In this document: positions 49,031 to 58,405 of the stretch, in pieces | Layout of the letters: each line of letters opens with the position of its first letter | How positions within the stretch are numbered: position 1 is the first letter of the stretch | NCBI RefSeq assembly: GCF_000381905.1 | Contig: NZ_KB907250.1 | Span: 1 to 64,000 of the forward strand | Source: Paenibacillus fonticola DSM 21315 | GTDB taxonomy: Bacteria > Bacillota > Bacilli > Paenibacillales > Paenibacillaceae | Direction of reading: 5' to 3' | DNA length: 64,000 nt | Program-made: the position numbers and the translations under genes | Notes under the pieces: model-generated | What the model saw: the letters and a program-made list of their open reading frames with translations, nothing else | Database searches by the model: none | What the model was told of the DNA's origin: nothing

Positions 49031-50872
49031 ATGAGGAAAGAGCCTTTGACGAGTCACAGATGGAAATCAACGATCATGGTCCAAATGACTACAGGTTTCT
49101 CCATGATCCTGCTCGTGATTGTCTTCTTAATCAGCTTCTTCTCATACCGATATTCCTCGGACGTAGTTCTGAAAAAATCGACGAATTATTTACAGGAATC
49201 GGTGATTCAGATGAGTGAAAAGCTGGATGGTATGCTAAGTGAATACGACCGATTGTCGCTGCGGATCGCCTTCAATCCTGCGACACAAACTTATCTTAAA
49301 AGCTCGAATTCAGCTATGACAAGCCATAAGCCGGGGGTTTATGCACTAGAAAAGGTGATCACTCACGAGCAAGGTTATTTGCCGAATGATCTCTTTATCG
49401 ACATGTTGGATAATCATGGGCAGTTTATTTTTTCCCTGTCCGATGAGGAAAATGATATCGCCCAGAAAGTATGGTTTCAAAATATTTTATCTAACAGAGG
49501 CAAGCTGCTCTGGACGACAGAAGGACTGGCCGATCTGGAAGGGGTCATGGATCGGAATGAAATCAGAAATGGTTTGCTGGGGGCCAGGCAAGTTCTGGAT
49601 TATTATTCGACCAAAAAGATCGGCATTATGTTTCTTGTCATTCCTATGCAGGCCGTCGAGTCGATTATTGGGGATTCCATGATTCATTCGAAAGACAAAA
49701 TCCAGGTGATTGATCAATTTGGTTATATCGCCTATTCCAGCGAATTAGCGGAAATTGGCACTCGAGCGGACAACAATTTTTTTGCAAGTATTTATTTACA
49801 AGGCAAGAACGGGAAGATCGCAAAAGAAACGATTGACGGGAAGCAGATGTATGTTTCCTCGTATACCTCAAATTACAGTAAATGGACTTCAGTACGATAT
49901 ATCGATATCGATGAAAATTTGGGCGATCTGATTAATATGCAGAGGAGCATATTGGCGATCGGGGTGGCCGGAGTGCTAGTCTCGCTAATCTTTATTTATT
50001 CTTATTCTTATACCCTGTCATTGCCTATCCGGCATTTGGCATCGAGGCTGGCGAACATCAAAAGAGGGAAGCTGATTCCCTATCGCGGAAATATGAAAAG
50101 TCGTGAAGTATCCGTGCTTTATGCTAGTTATAATGCGATGATTGAGGATCTGGACAAAACAATTAAGGATTTGTCATACCGGCAGATACGAGAGAGCGAA
50201 GCTAGACTATTGGCGCTGAAAGCACAATTTCAACCGCATTTTCTGTATAACACGCTGAATACGATTTATTTTTATGCGATTAAGGAGAAGCAGAACAACG
50301 TATCCCGGATGGTCTTGTCCTTAAGTGAGCTGTTGAGATACAGCATTCAGCCCGGCTCGGAATTTATCAGGTTAAAAGACGATTTGGAGCAGTTGAACCG
50401 GTTTATTGAGCTTCAATATTTCCGGTATGAGGACAAGCTGAACATTGAAATTGAAGTGGCCGAGGAACTGCTTGATTATCCGGTCATGAAGCTTATTCTT
50501 CAGCCGCTTGTAGAAAATGCCATTACTCATGGGCTTGAGAAAATGAAGGGAAAGCCATGGCTGATTCGTATTCAAATTGTGAAATCGGGCGACAGGCTTC
50601 ACTTCACGATTGAGGATAACGGCAAAGGAATGAGTCCAGAGGAAATGAAGCTGGCTTTGGAATTCCAATTCGAACTGGATACCGAAAAAACGATGCATGC
50701 CGGCGTTGGCTTACCCAATCTGCAGCATAGAATCAAATTAATTTACGGCGATCCTTACGGATTGGTTTTAAGTGCAAGCACTTTGGGGGGACTAAAAGTA
50801 CAACTAGAGATTCCGATTCGCACAGATGAAAGGGCTGAGGAAATTGAAACTAAACATACTTCTGGTGGATGA
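49031..50872 (+). CDS. YesM-type sensor histidine kinase
   Basis: A 613-residue membrane kinase. Membrane segments lie at ~18-40 (FSMILLVIVFLISFFSY) and ~310-330 (LAIGVAGVLVSLIFIYSYSY) around a large outside sensor domain of dCache type. A HAMP linker and a His_kinase domain follow, with histidine in FQPHFLYNTLNTIYFYA and ATPase boxes in LQPLVENAITHGLEKMKGKP and EDNGKGMS. GGAGG at 49018-49022 sets ATG 49031. It overlaps the regulator gene. YesM-like kinases beside CUT1 transporters usually sense plant polysaccharide fragments; the ligand is unknown. Confidence 0.92.
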   Translation: MRKEPLTSHRWKSTIMVQMTTGFSMILLVIVFLISFFSYRYSSDVVLKKSTNYLQESVIQMSEKLDGMLSEYDRLSLRIAFNPATQTYLKSSNSAMTSHKPGVYALEKVITHEQGYLPNDLFIDMLDNHGQFIFSLSDEENDIAQKVWFQNILSNRGKLLWTTEGLADLEGVMDRNEIRNGLLGARQVLDYYSTKKIGIMFLVIPMQAVESIIGDSMIHSKDKIQVIDQFGYIAYSSELAEIGTRADNNFFASIYLQGKNGKIAKETIDGKQMYVSSYTSNYSKWTSVRYIDIDENLGDLINMQRSILAIGVAGVLVSLIFIYSYSYTLSLPIRHLASRLANIKRGKLIPYRGNMKSREVSVLYASYNAMIEDLDKTIKDLSYRQIRESEARLLALKAQFQPHFLYNTLNTIYFYAIKEKQNNVSRMVLSLSELLRYSIQPGSEFIRLKDDLEQLNRFIELQYFRYEDKLNIEIEVAEELLDYPVMKLILQPLVENAITHGLEKMKGKPWLIRIQIVKSGDRLHFTIEDNGKGMSPEEMKLALEFQFELDTEKTMHAGVGLPNLQHRIKLIYGDPYGLVLSASTLGGLKVQLEIPIRTDERAEEIETKHTSGG

Positions 50873-52112
50873 TGAACCGTTTATTTTGCGTACCCTGCAC
50901 CACATGATTGAAGAAGCTAAAGACAACTGGAAGGTGGTTGGCGCGGTTGAAGACGGAGAGGAAGCGATTGAGGCTTTGAATCGTGAGAGCATCGATTTGA
51001 TCGTTTCCGATATTCGCATGCCGGCCGTCGATGGGATGGAGCTCATCAAATACTGCGACCTTTATCGTCCTGACGTCAAGGTGATCTTATTAACAGGTTA
51101 CAAGGATTTCGAATACACGCAGCAAGCTATAAGATCGGGTGTTGCGGATTATATTCTAAAACCGGGTTCCTTGAATGCCATCTTTGAATCTATAGAGCGG
51201 GTTGAGAAAAAAGTAACGGAGGAGAGAAACCAGATTCGATTACAGCAGAAAAGGGAAAAGGGGATTCTGGAAAAAAGACTCGATGATCTTCTGTATGACA
51301 TTCCCCATCCTCATTATGACAGCATGCTATTTCCGGCATTTCAGGAAATTCGGGTTTTCTCATGCGGCTTTGCTGGGGATAGCCCTCCTCCAGGCTGGAA
51401 AGAGACCGAAGCATTTCATGCCATAAAAAATTTGGGGGAGGAATGGTTCGCTGGAAAAGGTACCGCATACGGTTTGCTTCAGGAACGGCATATCGTATTT
51501 GTAGTGTTTCTGCCGAACAGTCCGGACTCGGATTCCGGCTCTGCACAGGGATTTAGGCAATGGCTGCTCTCTCTGCAGCGGGAAGTGATGGAACTGCTAA
51601 AAATCAGCTTGCTAATAGGCATTGGAGCTGTGTGTGAAGATCTATCCGCGTTGAGCAGCAGCTATAGAGAAAGCGTATTAGCCCTTGAATCACTGAAGAA
51701 GAGCGAAAATGCAGGCATCGTAAGTCATGATGAACTGAAGCACGAACTTGAAGCGATCGCCGATTCGTTGGAAAAGAGCTTTGTGATGAAAAAAAACCGC
51801 CGTGTAATTGGAATAGTCATCGAAAAAATGACAAGCGGGCTGAGCGAGCCGTTAACTCTTAAAATGCTGGCTGAAGAAGTCTATCTGCATCCGACCTATC
51901 TGGGACGCATTTTCAAAGAAACCACGGGTCAGAGCTTTTCCCAATATTTAACGGGCTTGAGAATAGAGAAGGCGAAAAGTCTTCTGTCCGATCCCTCGCT
52001 GAAGGTGTATGAAGTTTGCGAACAGGTCGGTTACAGTGATCCTGCCCACTTTACACATATTTTCAAAAAAATTGTGGGTGTAACCCCGCATGAATATAAG
52101 TCAAATGCCTGA
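50826..52112 (+). CDS. YesN-type response regulator with AraC DNA-binding domain
   Basis: A 428-residue regulator. The receiver (~8-125: LNILLVDDEPFILRTLHHMI, phospho-acceptor D in LIVSDIRMPAVDG, lysine in YILKPGS) is followed by a long linker region and a C-terminal AraC-type pair of HTH motifs (LTLKMLAEEVYLHPTYLGRI, then EVCEQVGYSDPAHFTHIFKK). The frame starts at ATG 50826 inside the kinase gene; TTG 50844 is an alternative. It should activate the transporter operon 117 bases downstream. Confidence 0.92.
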   Translation: MKGLRKLKLNILLVDDEPFILRTLHHMIEEAKDNWKVVGAVEDGEEAIEALNRESIDLIVSDIRMPAVDGMELIKYCDLYRPDVKVILLTGYKDFEYTQQAIRSGVADYILKPGSLNAIFESIERVEKKVTEERNQIRLQQKREKGILEKRLDDLLYDIPHPHYDSMLFPAFQEIRVFSCGFAGDSPPPGWKETEAFHAIKNLGEEWFAGKGTAYGLLQERHIVFVVFLPNSPDSDSGSAQGFRQWLLSLQREVMELLKISLLIGIGAVCEDLSALSSSYRESVLALESLKKSENAGIVSHDELKHELEAIADSLEKSFVMKKNRRVIGIVIEKMTSGLSEPLTLKMLAEEVYLHPTYLGRIFKETTGQSFSQYLTGLRIEKAKSLLSDPSLKVYEVCEQVGYSDPAHFTHIFKKIVGVTPHEYKSNA

Positions 52113-52168
52113 TTCCGCAATAAACAGTTGTAAATACACAATATATATCATTTTTGCCTCCTATATTT

Positions 52169-52182
52169 TGAAAACGCTTTAT
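52169..52182 (+). promoter_or_regulatory. Possible CcpA cre site
   Basis: TGAAAACGCTTTAT matches the cre pattern TGWNANCGNTNWCA at 12 of 14 positions. It lies 47 bases before the sugar-binding protein gene, a sensible place for catabolite repression. Weak evidence alone. Confidence 0.4.
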
Positions 52183-52228
52183 ATGAAGATAGAGTTGTAC
52201 CAAGTAAATCATATAAGGGGTTGAACAT

Positions 52229-53533
52229 GTGAGAAGAACATCATTGGTTATACTCATCCTGCTGCTCGTAGCATCCGTACTGGCGGCATGCGGAGGAGGA
52301 GCAGAGCAGGGGGCAGGACAAGACGAACAAGGGCAGAATAGATCAAGCAATGGGAAACAAGAGAAAACAACCGTCACCTTCTGGGCGGTCTCGGCGGATG
52401 AGCCTGTATTTAGAGCATTAGCTGATCAATTTACCGAGCAAAATCCAAACATCGAGATTAAAATGACCGGACATGCCAGCGACCCGCATAAAGAAGCGCT
52501 TAAGGTGGCGGCCGCATCGGGCACTTTACCCGATATGTGGTTCAACTGGGGCGGGACATTAGGCTCCTATTTCCCGGAAAACGGCTTCTCCTATGACTTC
52601 AAACAGCATGCGGAGGACAACCAATGGGGAGATAAATATATCGGCTCTTCTCTTGAACTGGTAGAGCTTGGAGGCCAAGTGTCCGGCGTTCCTTGGAAGG
52701 TTTCTGCTTTAGGATTCTATTTCAGAAAGGACTTGTTTGAGAAGTATGATATTGAACCACCCGCAACCTTCGAAGAATTTGAACAAGTTTTGCAGAAGCT
52801 CAAGGAAAACGGAATTACACCAATTACGACAGGCGGCAAGGGCGGCTGGCATCCGATGCGTATTATGGAGGGCTTGATCGAGTATTACGCAGGAGCGGAA
52901 GGACACGATCAATTAATGGCTTTGGAACAATCCTGGGAGGGTAACCAAGCGGTAATTGATGCCTATGCCAAATGGAAGGAATGGAGCGATAAGGGATATT
53001 TCCCTAAAGGTTTCCTCACCTTAGATCCGCTGGAGGCCAAGTTTCCTTTATTTAAAGGAGATGCGGCTATGATTCTGGACAGCCCAGGCTTTAACAAATT
53101 GTTGATTGACGATGAGCAGGATCCAGAACTGTACGGCTTTTTCCCGATGCCGACCAATACGGATCGCATATCAAGCTATGTTGTTATGCTGCAAATAAAT
53201 AAGAGCTCGGAAAAAGATGTGCAGGATGCAGCTATTGCCTTCGCGGAGTTTATTACTTCCCCTGAAGTGATTCAGGAAAACCTGGACATTGTAGGTTTCC
53301 CACAGGCGAGAATCGGCAGCCCGATTTCTGAAAAAATGCCGATTGGTTCAACGGTCGTCGAGACGATGAGCAGCAACGGAGCGTTTTTAATTACAGATCA
53401 GGCGCTGCCGCAAGAAGTTTTGCAGAAATTTTTCCAGGCCCAGGATGACGTTAGCCTGCAAAGAATGACGCCAGAGGAAGCAGCGGCCTTTGTGCAGGAA
53501 GGAATAAACAACTATAAGGACAGGATGAAATAA
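52229..53533 (+). CDS. Sugar-binding lipoprotein of a CUT1 ABC transporter
   Basis: A 434-residue extracellular binding protein. The signal MRRTSLVILILLLVASVLAA runs into the lipobox LAAC, followed by a Gly/Gln-rich tether. The mature part (TVTFWAVSADEPVFRALADQ, then FTEQNPNIEIKMTGH) is family 1 solute-binding. The start is GTG 52229 behind GGGG at 52217-52220. It lies downstream of YesMN-like genes and first in a five-gene set with two permeases and two enzymes. The sugar is unknown. Confidence 0.9.
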   Translation: MRRTSLVILILLLVASVLAACGGGAEQGAGQDEQGQNRSSNGKQEKTTVTFWAVSADEPVFRALADQFTEQNPNIEIKMTGHASDPHKEALKVAAASGTLPDMWFNWGGTLGSYFPENGFSYDFKQHAEDNQWGDKYIGSSLELVELGGQVSGVPWKVSALGFYFRKDLFEKYDIEPPATFEEFEQVLQKLKENGITPITTGGKGGWHPMRIMEGLIEYYAGAEGHDQLMALEQSWEGNQAVIDAYAKWKEWSDKGYFPKGFLTLDPLEAKFPLFKGDAAMILDSPGFNKLLIDDEQDPELYGFFPMPTNTDRISSYVVMLQINKSSEKDVQDAAIAFAEFITSPEVIQENLDIVGFPQARIGSPISEKMPIGSTVVETMSSNGAFLITDQALPQEVLQKFFQAQDDVSLQRMTPEEAAAFVQEGINNYKDRMK

Positions 53534-53538
53534 TTTGT

Positions 53539-54408
53539 ATGAATAACAGAATAGCCAAACCCGTTCTGTACCTGCTTCCGGCATTATTAGTACTATGTGT
53601 CGTTATAGCCGTTCCCTCCCTGTATTCCCTGTATCTTAGCTTTTTTAGCTGGAATGGGGTATCGCCTAACAAAATATTTGTTGGGGTTCAGAATTACATC
53701 GATTTATTCATGAGGGATCCCGTATTTACGATTGCACTTAAAAACACTATTTTTTGGGTGATTGCATCGCTCATTTTTATAACAGTCGCCGCTTTGTTTT
53801 TGGCTCTGTTATTAAATAGACCATTTTTCGGGAGGATTGTGTTCAGGGGGATCTTCTACTCCCCCTACATTATGTCGGGCATCGTCGTATCCTTGATGTG
53901 GTCATGGCTTTACCATCCTAGCATGGGCTTCTTTAATGCCGTGCTGGAGCAAATCGGCCTTGAACCGCTCGACTGGCTTGCCGATCCATCCATGGCACTC
54001 GGCTCCGTGTTTGTCGCTTCGCTGTGGCATTCCGTGGGAGCGCCAATGGTGCTGTTTCTGGCAGGACTGCAGGCTATTCCCAAGGATCTTTATGAGGCGG
54101 TAAAAGTGGAGGGCGCCAATTCGTTTCAAACCTTAATTCATGTAACTATTCCATTATTGCGCGAATCGTTCGTCGTAGTGATTGCTACCACATTAATTGG
54201 AGCGATGAAAGTATTTGACATCATCTATGCCATGACAGGCGGGGGGCCAGCTCAAAAAACGCAGGTCCTTGCCTCATGGATGTACTATCACACTTTTCAG
54301 TTTAACAATTTTGGCACGGGCAGTGCACTTTCTTGGATTTTGGTGATTCTCGTTATGATCGTAACGATTCCTTATGTATTGCAGCTGTCCAGGGATTCAC
54401 ACACGTAA
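53539..54408 (+). CDS. CUT1 ABC transporter permease, UgpA/MalF-like
   Basis: A 289-residue membrane protein with six segments. The ATPase-contact EAA loop is DLYEAVKVEGANSFQTLIHV. The N-terminus is short (KPVLYLLPALLVLCVVIAV), as in UgpA/LacF-type permeases. The start lies five bases after the binding-protein stop with a poor ribosome site, suggesting coupled translation. It pairs with the next permease. Confidence 0.9.
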   Translation: MNNRIAKPVLYLLPALLVLCVVIAVPSLYSLYLSFFSWNGVSPNKIFVGVQNYIDLFMRDPVFTIALKNTIFWVIASLIFITVAALFLALLLNRPFFGRIVFRGIFYSPYIMSGIVVSLMWSWLYHPSMGFFNAVLEQIGLEPLDWLADPSMALGSVFVASLWHSVGAPMVLFLAGLQAIPKDLYEAVKVEGANSFQTLIHVTIPLLRESFVVVIATTLIGAMKVFDIIYAMTGGGPAQKTQVLASWMYYHTFQFNNFGTGSALSWILVILVMIVTIPYVLQLSRDSHT

Positions 54409-54436
54409 GACTGCCTTCGCGAAGGGAGAGCGAGCG

Positions 54437-55273
54437 ATGGTTCGAACTCAGTTATCGTTTACTCGAATATTATTTTATATGTTCTTGATTGTTTTTGCTT
54501 TCTTATGGCTGATCCCTATTTTCTTTATGCTATTTACAGCGTTGAAAAGTCCGGCAGATCTGTTCGGCAGCGAATCCTTGTTTTCATTTCCCAAGCGTAT
54601 AGAGTGGTCTAACTTCACCGAAGCCTGGCTAGCGGGGAATATGAGCGTTTATATGAAAAACAGCCTGTTTATCACACTGATCAAAGTGCCTGCCGGTATA
54701 TTTATCGCTGCCCTTGGCGCGTTTGCATTAACACGTTTAAATTACAAATGGAGCAATCCTACGTTTGTATTGATTTTGATCGGGATGATGATTCCGGTTC
54801 AGGTGACACTGGTTCCGCTAAGCATGCTGCTAAAACTTACGAATCTCATCGACAGCCATCTCGGAATCATCATCGTTTATCTCGGATTCGGCATCCCTTT
54901 CGCGGTGCTCGTATTAAGGGGGTTTTTCAGAACGATCCCCAAAGAGCTGGATGATGCGGCCAGAATGGACGGGTGCAGCGATTTTGGATTGTTTTGGAGA
55001 ATTTTGCTTCCGATTGCGATGCCTGCTGTAGCTACTTTAGTCATCCTGGACTTTTTATCCACATGGAACGAATTTTTATTATCGCAAATTTTCCTTACCT
55101 CAAATGAGCTGCGGACGATCCCTTCCGGACTGATGATTTTTAAGGGGGAATTCGGTACCAACTATGGCTTAATGAACGCAGGGGTGCTGATTTCGGTCAT
55201 TCCGATCCTAATAATCTACCTTATGTTTCAAAAGTACTTTGTTCAGGGATTGGCCGGTTCAGTCAAGGGATAA
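54437..55273 (+). CDS. CUT1 ABC transporter permease, MalG-like
   Basis: A 278-residue membrane protein with six segments and the EAA loop KELDDAARMDGCSDFGLFWR; the C-terminus QKYFVQGLAGSVKG is the normal MalG ending. AGGGAGAGCGAGCG before ATG 54437 sets the start. The transporter lacks its own ATPase gene, so a shared MsmX-type ATPase is likely. It is followed 33 bases later by the transketolase-like gene. Confidence 0.9.
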   Translation: MVRTQLSFTRILFYMFLIVFAFLWLIPIFFMLFTALKSPADLFGSESLFSFPKRIEWSNFTEAWLAGNMSVYMKNSLFITLIKVPAGIFIAALGAFALTRLNYKWSNPTFVLILIGMMIPVQVTLVPLSMLLKLTNLIDSHLGIIIVYLGFGIPFAVLVLRGFFRTIPKELDDAARMDGCSDFGLFWRILLPIAMPAVATLVILDFLSTWNEFLLSQIFLTSNELRTIPSGLMIFKGEFGTNYGLMNAGVLISVIPILIIYLMFQKYFVQGLAGSVKG

Positions 55274-55306
55274 GCTTATTTTGGGGTAGAGGGGAGGAAT
55301 TACAGT

Positions 55307-57076
55307 TTGAACATCACAGAAATGCAGGAAAAAGCGATTCAAATCCGGCGCGACACGCTGCAGATACTGAAACATACACCAGCGGGATACTCCGGCACTT
55401 CATTAAGTCATATCGATATCCTCGTTGTACTGTATTACGGAATGATGAAGCTGGATCCCTTGAATCCCACATGGGAAGAGCGGGATCGGTTTCTATACTG
55501 CCAGGATCATTCGGTAGAAGCGCTCTACAGCATTTTAGCGGATCGAGGTTTTTTTCCGGCGCATGAGCTGCAAAGCTTCCGCCGTTACGGTTCTCGGCTG
55601 ATCGGGCATCCCAATCGGCAGGTACCGGGAATTGAAATGACCGGAGGCGTCGTGGGACATGGGTTGTCAGAGGCTGTTGGCATGGCTTTAACGGCTCATA
55701 TGAATAAACAAAACTATCGTGTCTTCACGTTGATGGACGAAGCTGAAATAAGTAATGGAAAAACAGGAGAAGCGGCATTATCCGCTTCTCGTTACAATCT
55801 GGACAACCTGATAACTATTGTTGAGCTGCGCGGTGCCTCAGGGGAGCCGACACCGGACAAGCTTCGCCAAAGCCGCGAGTTTGCCGATAAATGGCGTAGC
55901 CTCGGGTGGGATGTAGTTATCGTCAATGGAAATGGGATCGATGAGCTATATAGGGCGCTTCAGGAAACACGTTCCCGGAAGGGGAAACCACAGCTGCTCG
56001 TCGCCCATACGGTTCAGCAAACCGAAAGTGATCTTCGGACGGATACAGGGGCCGGGGCCGGTTCGAGTCAGGTTGTAAGTGGTGATAAGGCGCTTCCTTG
56101 GAAGAATGGTGCGCTCGATGTTAGCGACGGTCCAATGACTGTCGGCCAAATGATCCTGGAATATCTTCTGGAGAAGGCGCGGGCTGATCAAGATATTGTG
56201 CTGGTGCTGGACGAATCGATTGCGATGGATGAGATCAGCCGGTATGCTGCCGAGCTGCCGGATCAAATCATCCAAATCGAATATGCAGAGGAGCAACTGG
56301 TCGGTATTGCCGCAGGGCTGGCAGTCAGTGGTAAAAAACCTTTCGTGTTGGCATCGGCTAACTTTTTAACGATGAGAGCGATAGAGCAAATAAAAATGAA
56401 TGTATCCTATTCCTCAGCCAATGTGAAGCTGATTGGCCTGGATGGCGGCGTAAGCTGCGGGGCGAAAGGAATGGCATATCATTCCATTCAGGACATTGCA
56501 TTGATCAGAGGTATTCCCCGGCTTGCTACCGTAATACCGTCCGATCATCGCGAAATTACAGCAATGCTGGATGCGCTGCTTCTTCATGAAGGGGGCGTAT
56601 ATGCCCGGGTCGGCCGGATTCCGATGAAAGAGGTATATACCGCCGAGGACAAAGTATGCTTTGAGCTAGGCAAGGCTGTTCAACTGCGCGATGGGCAGGA
56701 TTTGACGCTTATCGCCGCAGGAGAAATGGTGCAGCTGGCCTTGGAAACAGCCGCCGCTTTAGCCAAAGACGGTATAGGATGCCAGGTTTTAAATATGCAC
56801 ACCATCAAGCCGCTGGATGAGGATGCCGTATTGCGGGCGGCCCGCGAAACGGGGCATTTGATTACTTTGGAGGAACATAGTGTGCTTGGCGGGCTTGGCT
56901 CCGCGGTTTCAGAATTTGTTATCCAGAAATGTCCGGTTCCGCTGCGGATTGTGGGGGTGCCGGATGAGCCTTCGATCGCAGGAAATGTTTCCGAAATATT
57001 CGATCACTACAGTCTAACTTACAGCAGTATCCGCTCGATCGCCCGGAAAATGCTTAAAAACTCCAGAAAGAAGTAA
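55307..57076 (+). CDS. Transketolase-like protein with eroded thiamine-diphosphate motif
   Basis: A 589-residue single-chain protein with transketolase N-terminal (~1-250), central pyrimidine-binding (~285-450) and C-terminal (~465-580) domains; it is about 60 residues shorter than ordinary transketolase. The fold signatures are clear (TGGVVGHGLSEAVGMALT, IEYAEEQLVGIAAGLAVSG), and the pyrimidine-site glutamate seems kept. The cofactor-metal motif GDGE...N is not: it reads MDEAEISNGKTGEAA with IVELRGASG where IVDYN is usual. GH near the start reads GYSGTS. TTG 55307 follows GGGGAGG. It lies in a sugar transporter operon; the reaction is uncertain. Confidence 0.8.
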   Translation: MNITEMQEKAIQIRRDTLQILKHTPAGYSGTSLSHIDILVVLYYGMMKLDPLNPTWEERDRFLYCQDHSVEALYSILADRGFFPAHELQSFRRYGSRLIGHPNRQVPGIEMTGGVVGHGLSEAVGMALTAHMNKQNYRVFTLMDEAEISNGKTGEAALSASRYNLDNLITIVELRGASGEPTPDKLRQSREFADKWRSLGWDVVIVNGNGIDELYRALQETRSRKGKPQLLVAHTVQQTESDLRTDTGAGAGSSQVVSGDKALPWKNGALDVSDGPMTVGQMILEYLLEKARADQDIVLVLDESIAMDEISRYAAELPDQIIQIEYAEEQLVGIAAGLAVSGKKPFVLASANFLTMRAIEQIKMNVSYSSANVKLIGLDGGVSCGAKGMAYHSIQDIALIRGIPRLATVIPSDHREITAMLDALLLHEGGVYARVGRIPMKEVYTAEDKVCFELGKAVQLRDGQDLTLIAAGEMVQLALETAAALAKDGIGCQVLNMHTIKPLDEDAVLRAARETGHLITLEEHSVLGGLGSAVSEFVIQKCPVPLRIVGVPDEPSIAGNVSEIFDHYSLTYSSIRSIARKMLKNSRKK

Positions 57077-57095
57077 CTGTCAAGGGGGAAAAGAT

Positions 57096-58085
57096 ATGCA
57101 GACCAATTCTGGCACCACTTACCGGGTGTTGGTGAGTACGGATTTGGGAGGAGATCCCGACGATATTCAATCCCTGGTCCATCTGTTGCATTATTCCGAT
57201 ATTTTAAAATTGGAGGGAATCGTTTCATCCACCGGTCCAGGAAGCGTAAACACAGTGGACGGGATAAACGAGTGGGTGCGAAGAACGGATTTGAATGCTT
57301 TGCGCCAAAAAGGTTATGAAGACTTATCAAGCGAAGAAGAAGTACTGGCCGTTGTAAAGCAGGGGGCGGTCCATCCAGGAGAGCCGGGTGAAGGAAAAGC
57401 AACGGAAGGCTCCGACTGGATTGTAAAAAAAGCACTGGATGCCGATCCGCTAGGATTGAACAGGCCTTTATGGATACTCGCCTGGGGTTCGCTTACGGAT
57501 ATTGCCCAAGCCTTATACGATGCGCCGGAAATTGCTGACCGGATTCGCATCTATTACATCAGCTCCACGAATACCGTTCATGATGAAGACAGCTATGAAT
57601 TTCTGCTGGACGGCATGGAGGACAAATGGCCGGACCTATGGTGGATCGAGAACGGCGTGCTGCCGCGCTTGTCCCATGATACGTTCCGGGGCTACTATCT
57701 CGGCGGCGATCAAACGGGAGAGTGGGGCAATCTTGCTTACCTGGAAACGGTCATTCGTCCGCGAGGGACAACCCGCAACTCTGAATTTAAGGAAACTTTA
57801 GGCCAGGCCTTTCCGGGAGCGGATTGGCCGGAGGGAGTACTTAAGGAAGGTGACACCCCATCCTTTCTCTATTTGCTGTCCCCTATCGTGGGAGGGGTTG
57901 GCGATGTTGACGATCCTACCGCTGAAAGCTGGGGAGGACAATTTCGCAAAGCACATCCGGATCAGTATCCGAATTATTACATTGATCTGGACGCTTCCGC
58001 TGAAGAGTGCCAGGCGACCATTAACAAATGGAGAGTAAGCTATCTTGCGGACTGGAAGAAAAGATGGCTAAGATATGAAGAATAA
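57096..58085 (+). CDS. DUF1593 nucleoside-hydrolase-like protein
   Basis: A 329-residue cytoplasmic protein with the nucleoside hydrolase-like fold of DUF1593. RVLVSTDLGGDPDDIQSLVH carries the calcium-binding Asp cluster (DLGGDPDD). The motifs GIVSSTGPGSVNTVDGINEW and LWILAWGSLTDIAQAL follow, typical of this group, which often cleaves glycosides rather than nucleosides. It has no signal peptide. AAGGGGG precedes the ATG by about ten bases. As last gene in the operon it probably processes the imported compound; the substrate is unknown. Confidence 0.85.
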   Translation: MQTNSGTTYRVLVSTDLGGDPDDIQSLVHLLHYSDILKLEGIVSSTGPGSVNTVDGINEWVRRTDLNALRQKGYEDLSSEEEVLAVVKQGAVHPGEPGEGKATEGSDWIVKKALDADPLGLNRPLWILAWGSLTDIAQALYDAPEIADRIRIYYISSTNTVHDEDSYEFLLDGMEDKWPDLWWIENGVLPRLSHDTFRGYYLGGDQTGEWGNLAYLETVIRPRGTTRNSEFKETLGQAFPGADWPEGVLKEGDTPSFLYLLSPIVGGVGDVDDPTAESWGGQFRKAHPDQYPNYYIDLDASAEECQATINKWRVSYLADWKKRWLRYEE

Positions 58086-58137
58086 CACGGCCTATTATTA
58101 ACAATAGGAAGCAGATGAAATGGGTGTACAACGGCGA

Positions 58138-58178
58138 AAGCAGCCTATCCTTAAGTAAGGATGGGCTGCTTCTTTCTT
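58138..58178 (+). terminator. Intrinsic terminator after the DUF1593 gene
   Basis: AAGCAGCCTATCCTTA (58138-58153) pairs with TAAGGATGGGCTGCTT (58156-58171) with one wobble, followed by CTTTCTTC. It ends the transporter operon. The remaining stretch to 58405 has no gene and probably contains the promoter of the XRE/TPR regulator. Confidence 0.8.
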
Positions 58179-58405
58179 CATAGTTGTGGGCGGGGGTTAA
58201 TTGATGCACCGATTTTTTTTACTAGGATATCGTAATAAATAAATCTCTGTCGTTGCAATCATAAGTTTTGTCATTAAATATCATTAAATATTGACCGATG
58301 GAAAAATAAGGGTTATATTGGAAGTGCCCATATAGTAGGGTTGTTACTAAATTATGGATGATGCATAATGTGGTTTTGGATATTGTTTCAGGGGGTGATT
58401 GCTGC

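Noticed and set aside
48784..49032. 82-codon minus-strand frame upstream of the YesM-type kinase
   Set aside because: No ribosome site or recognisable protein character, and it overlaps the kinase start; treated as intergenic.
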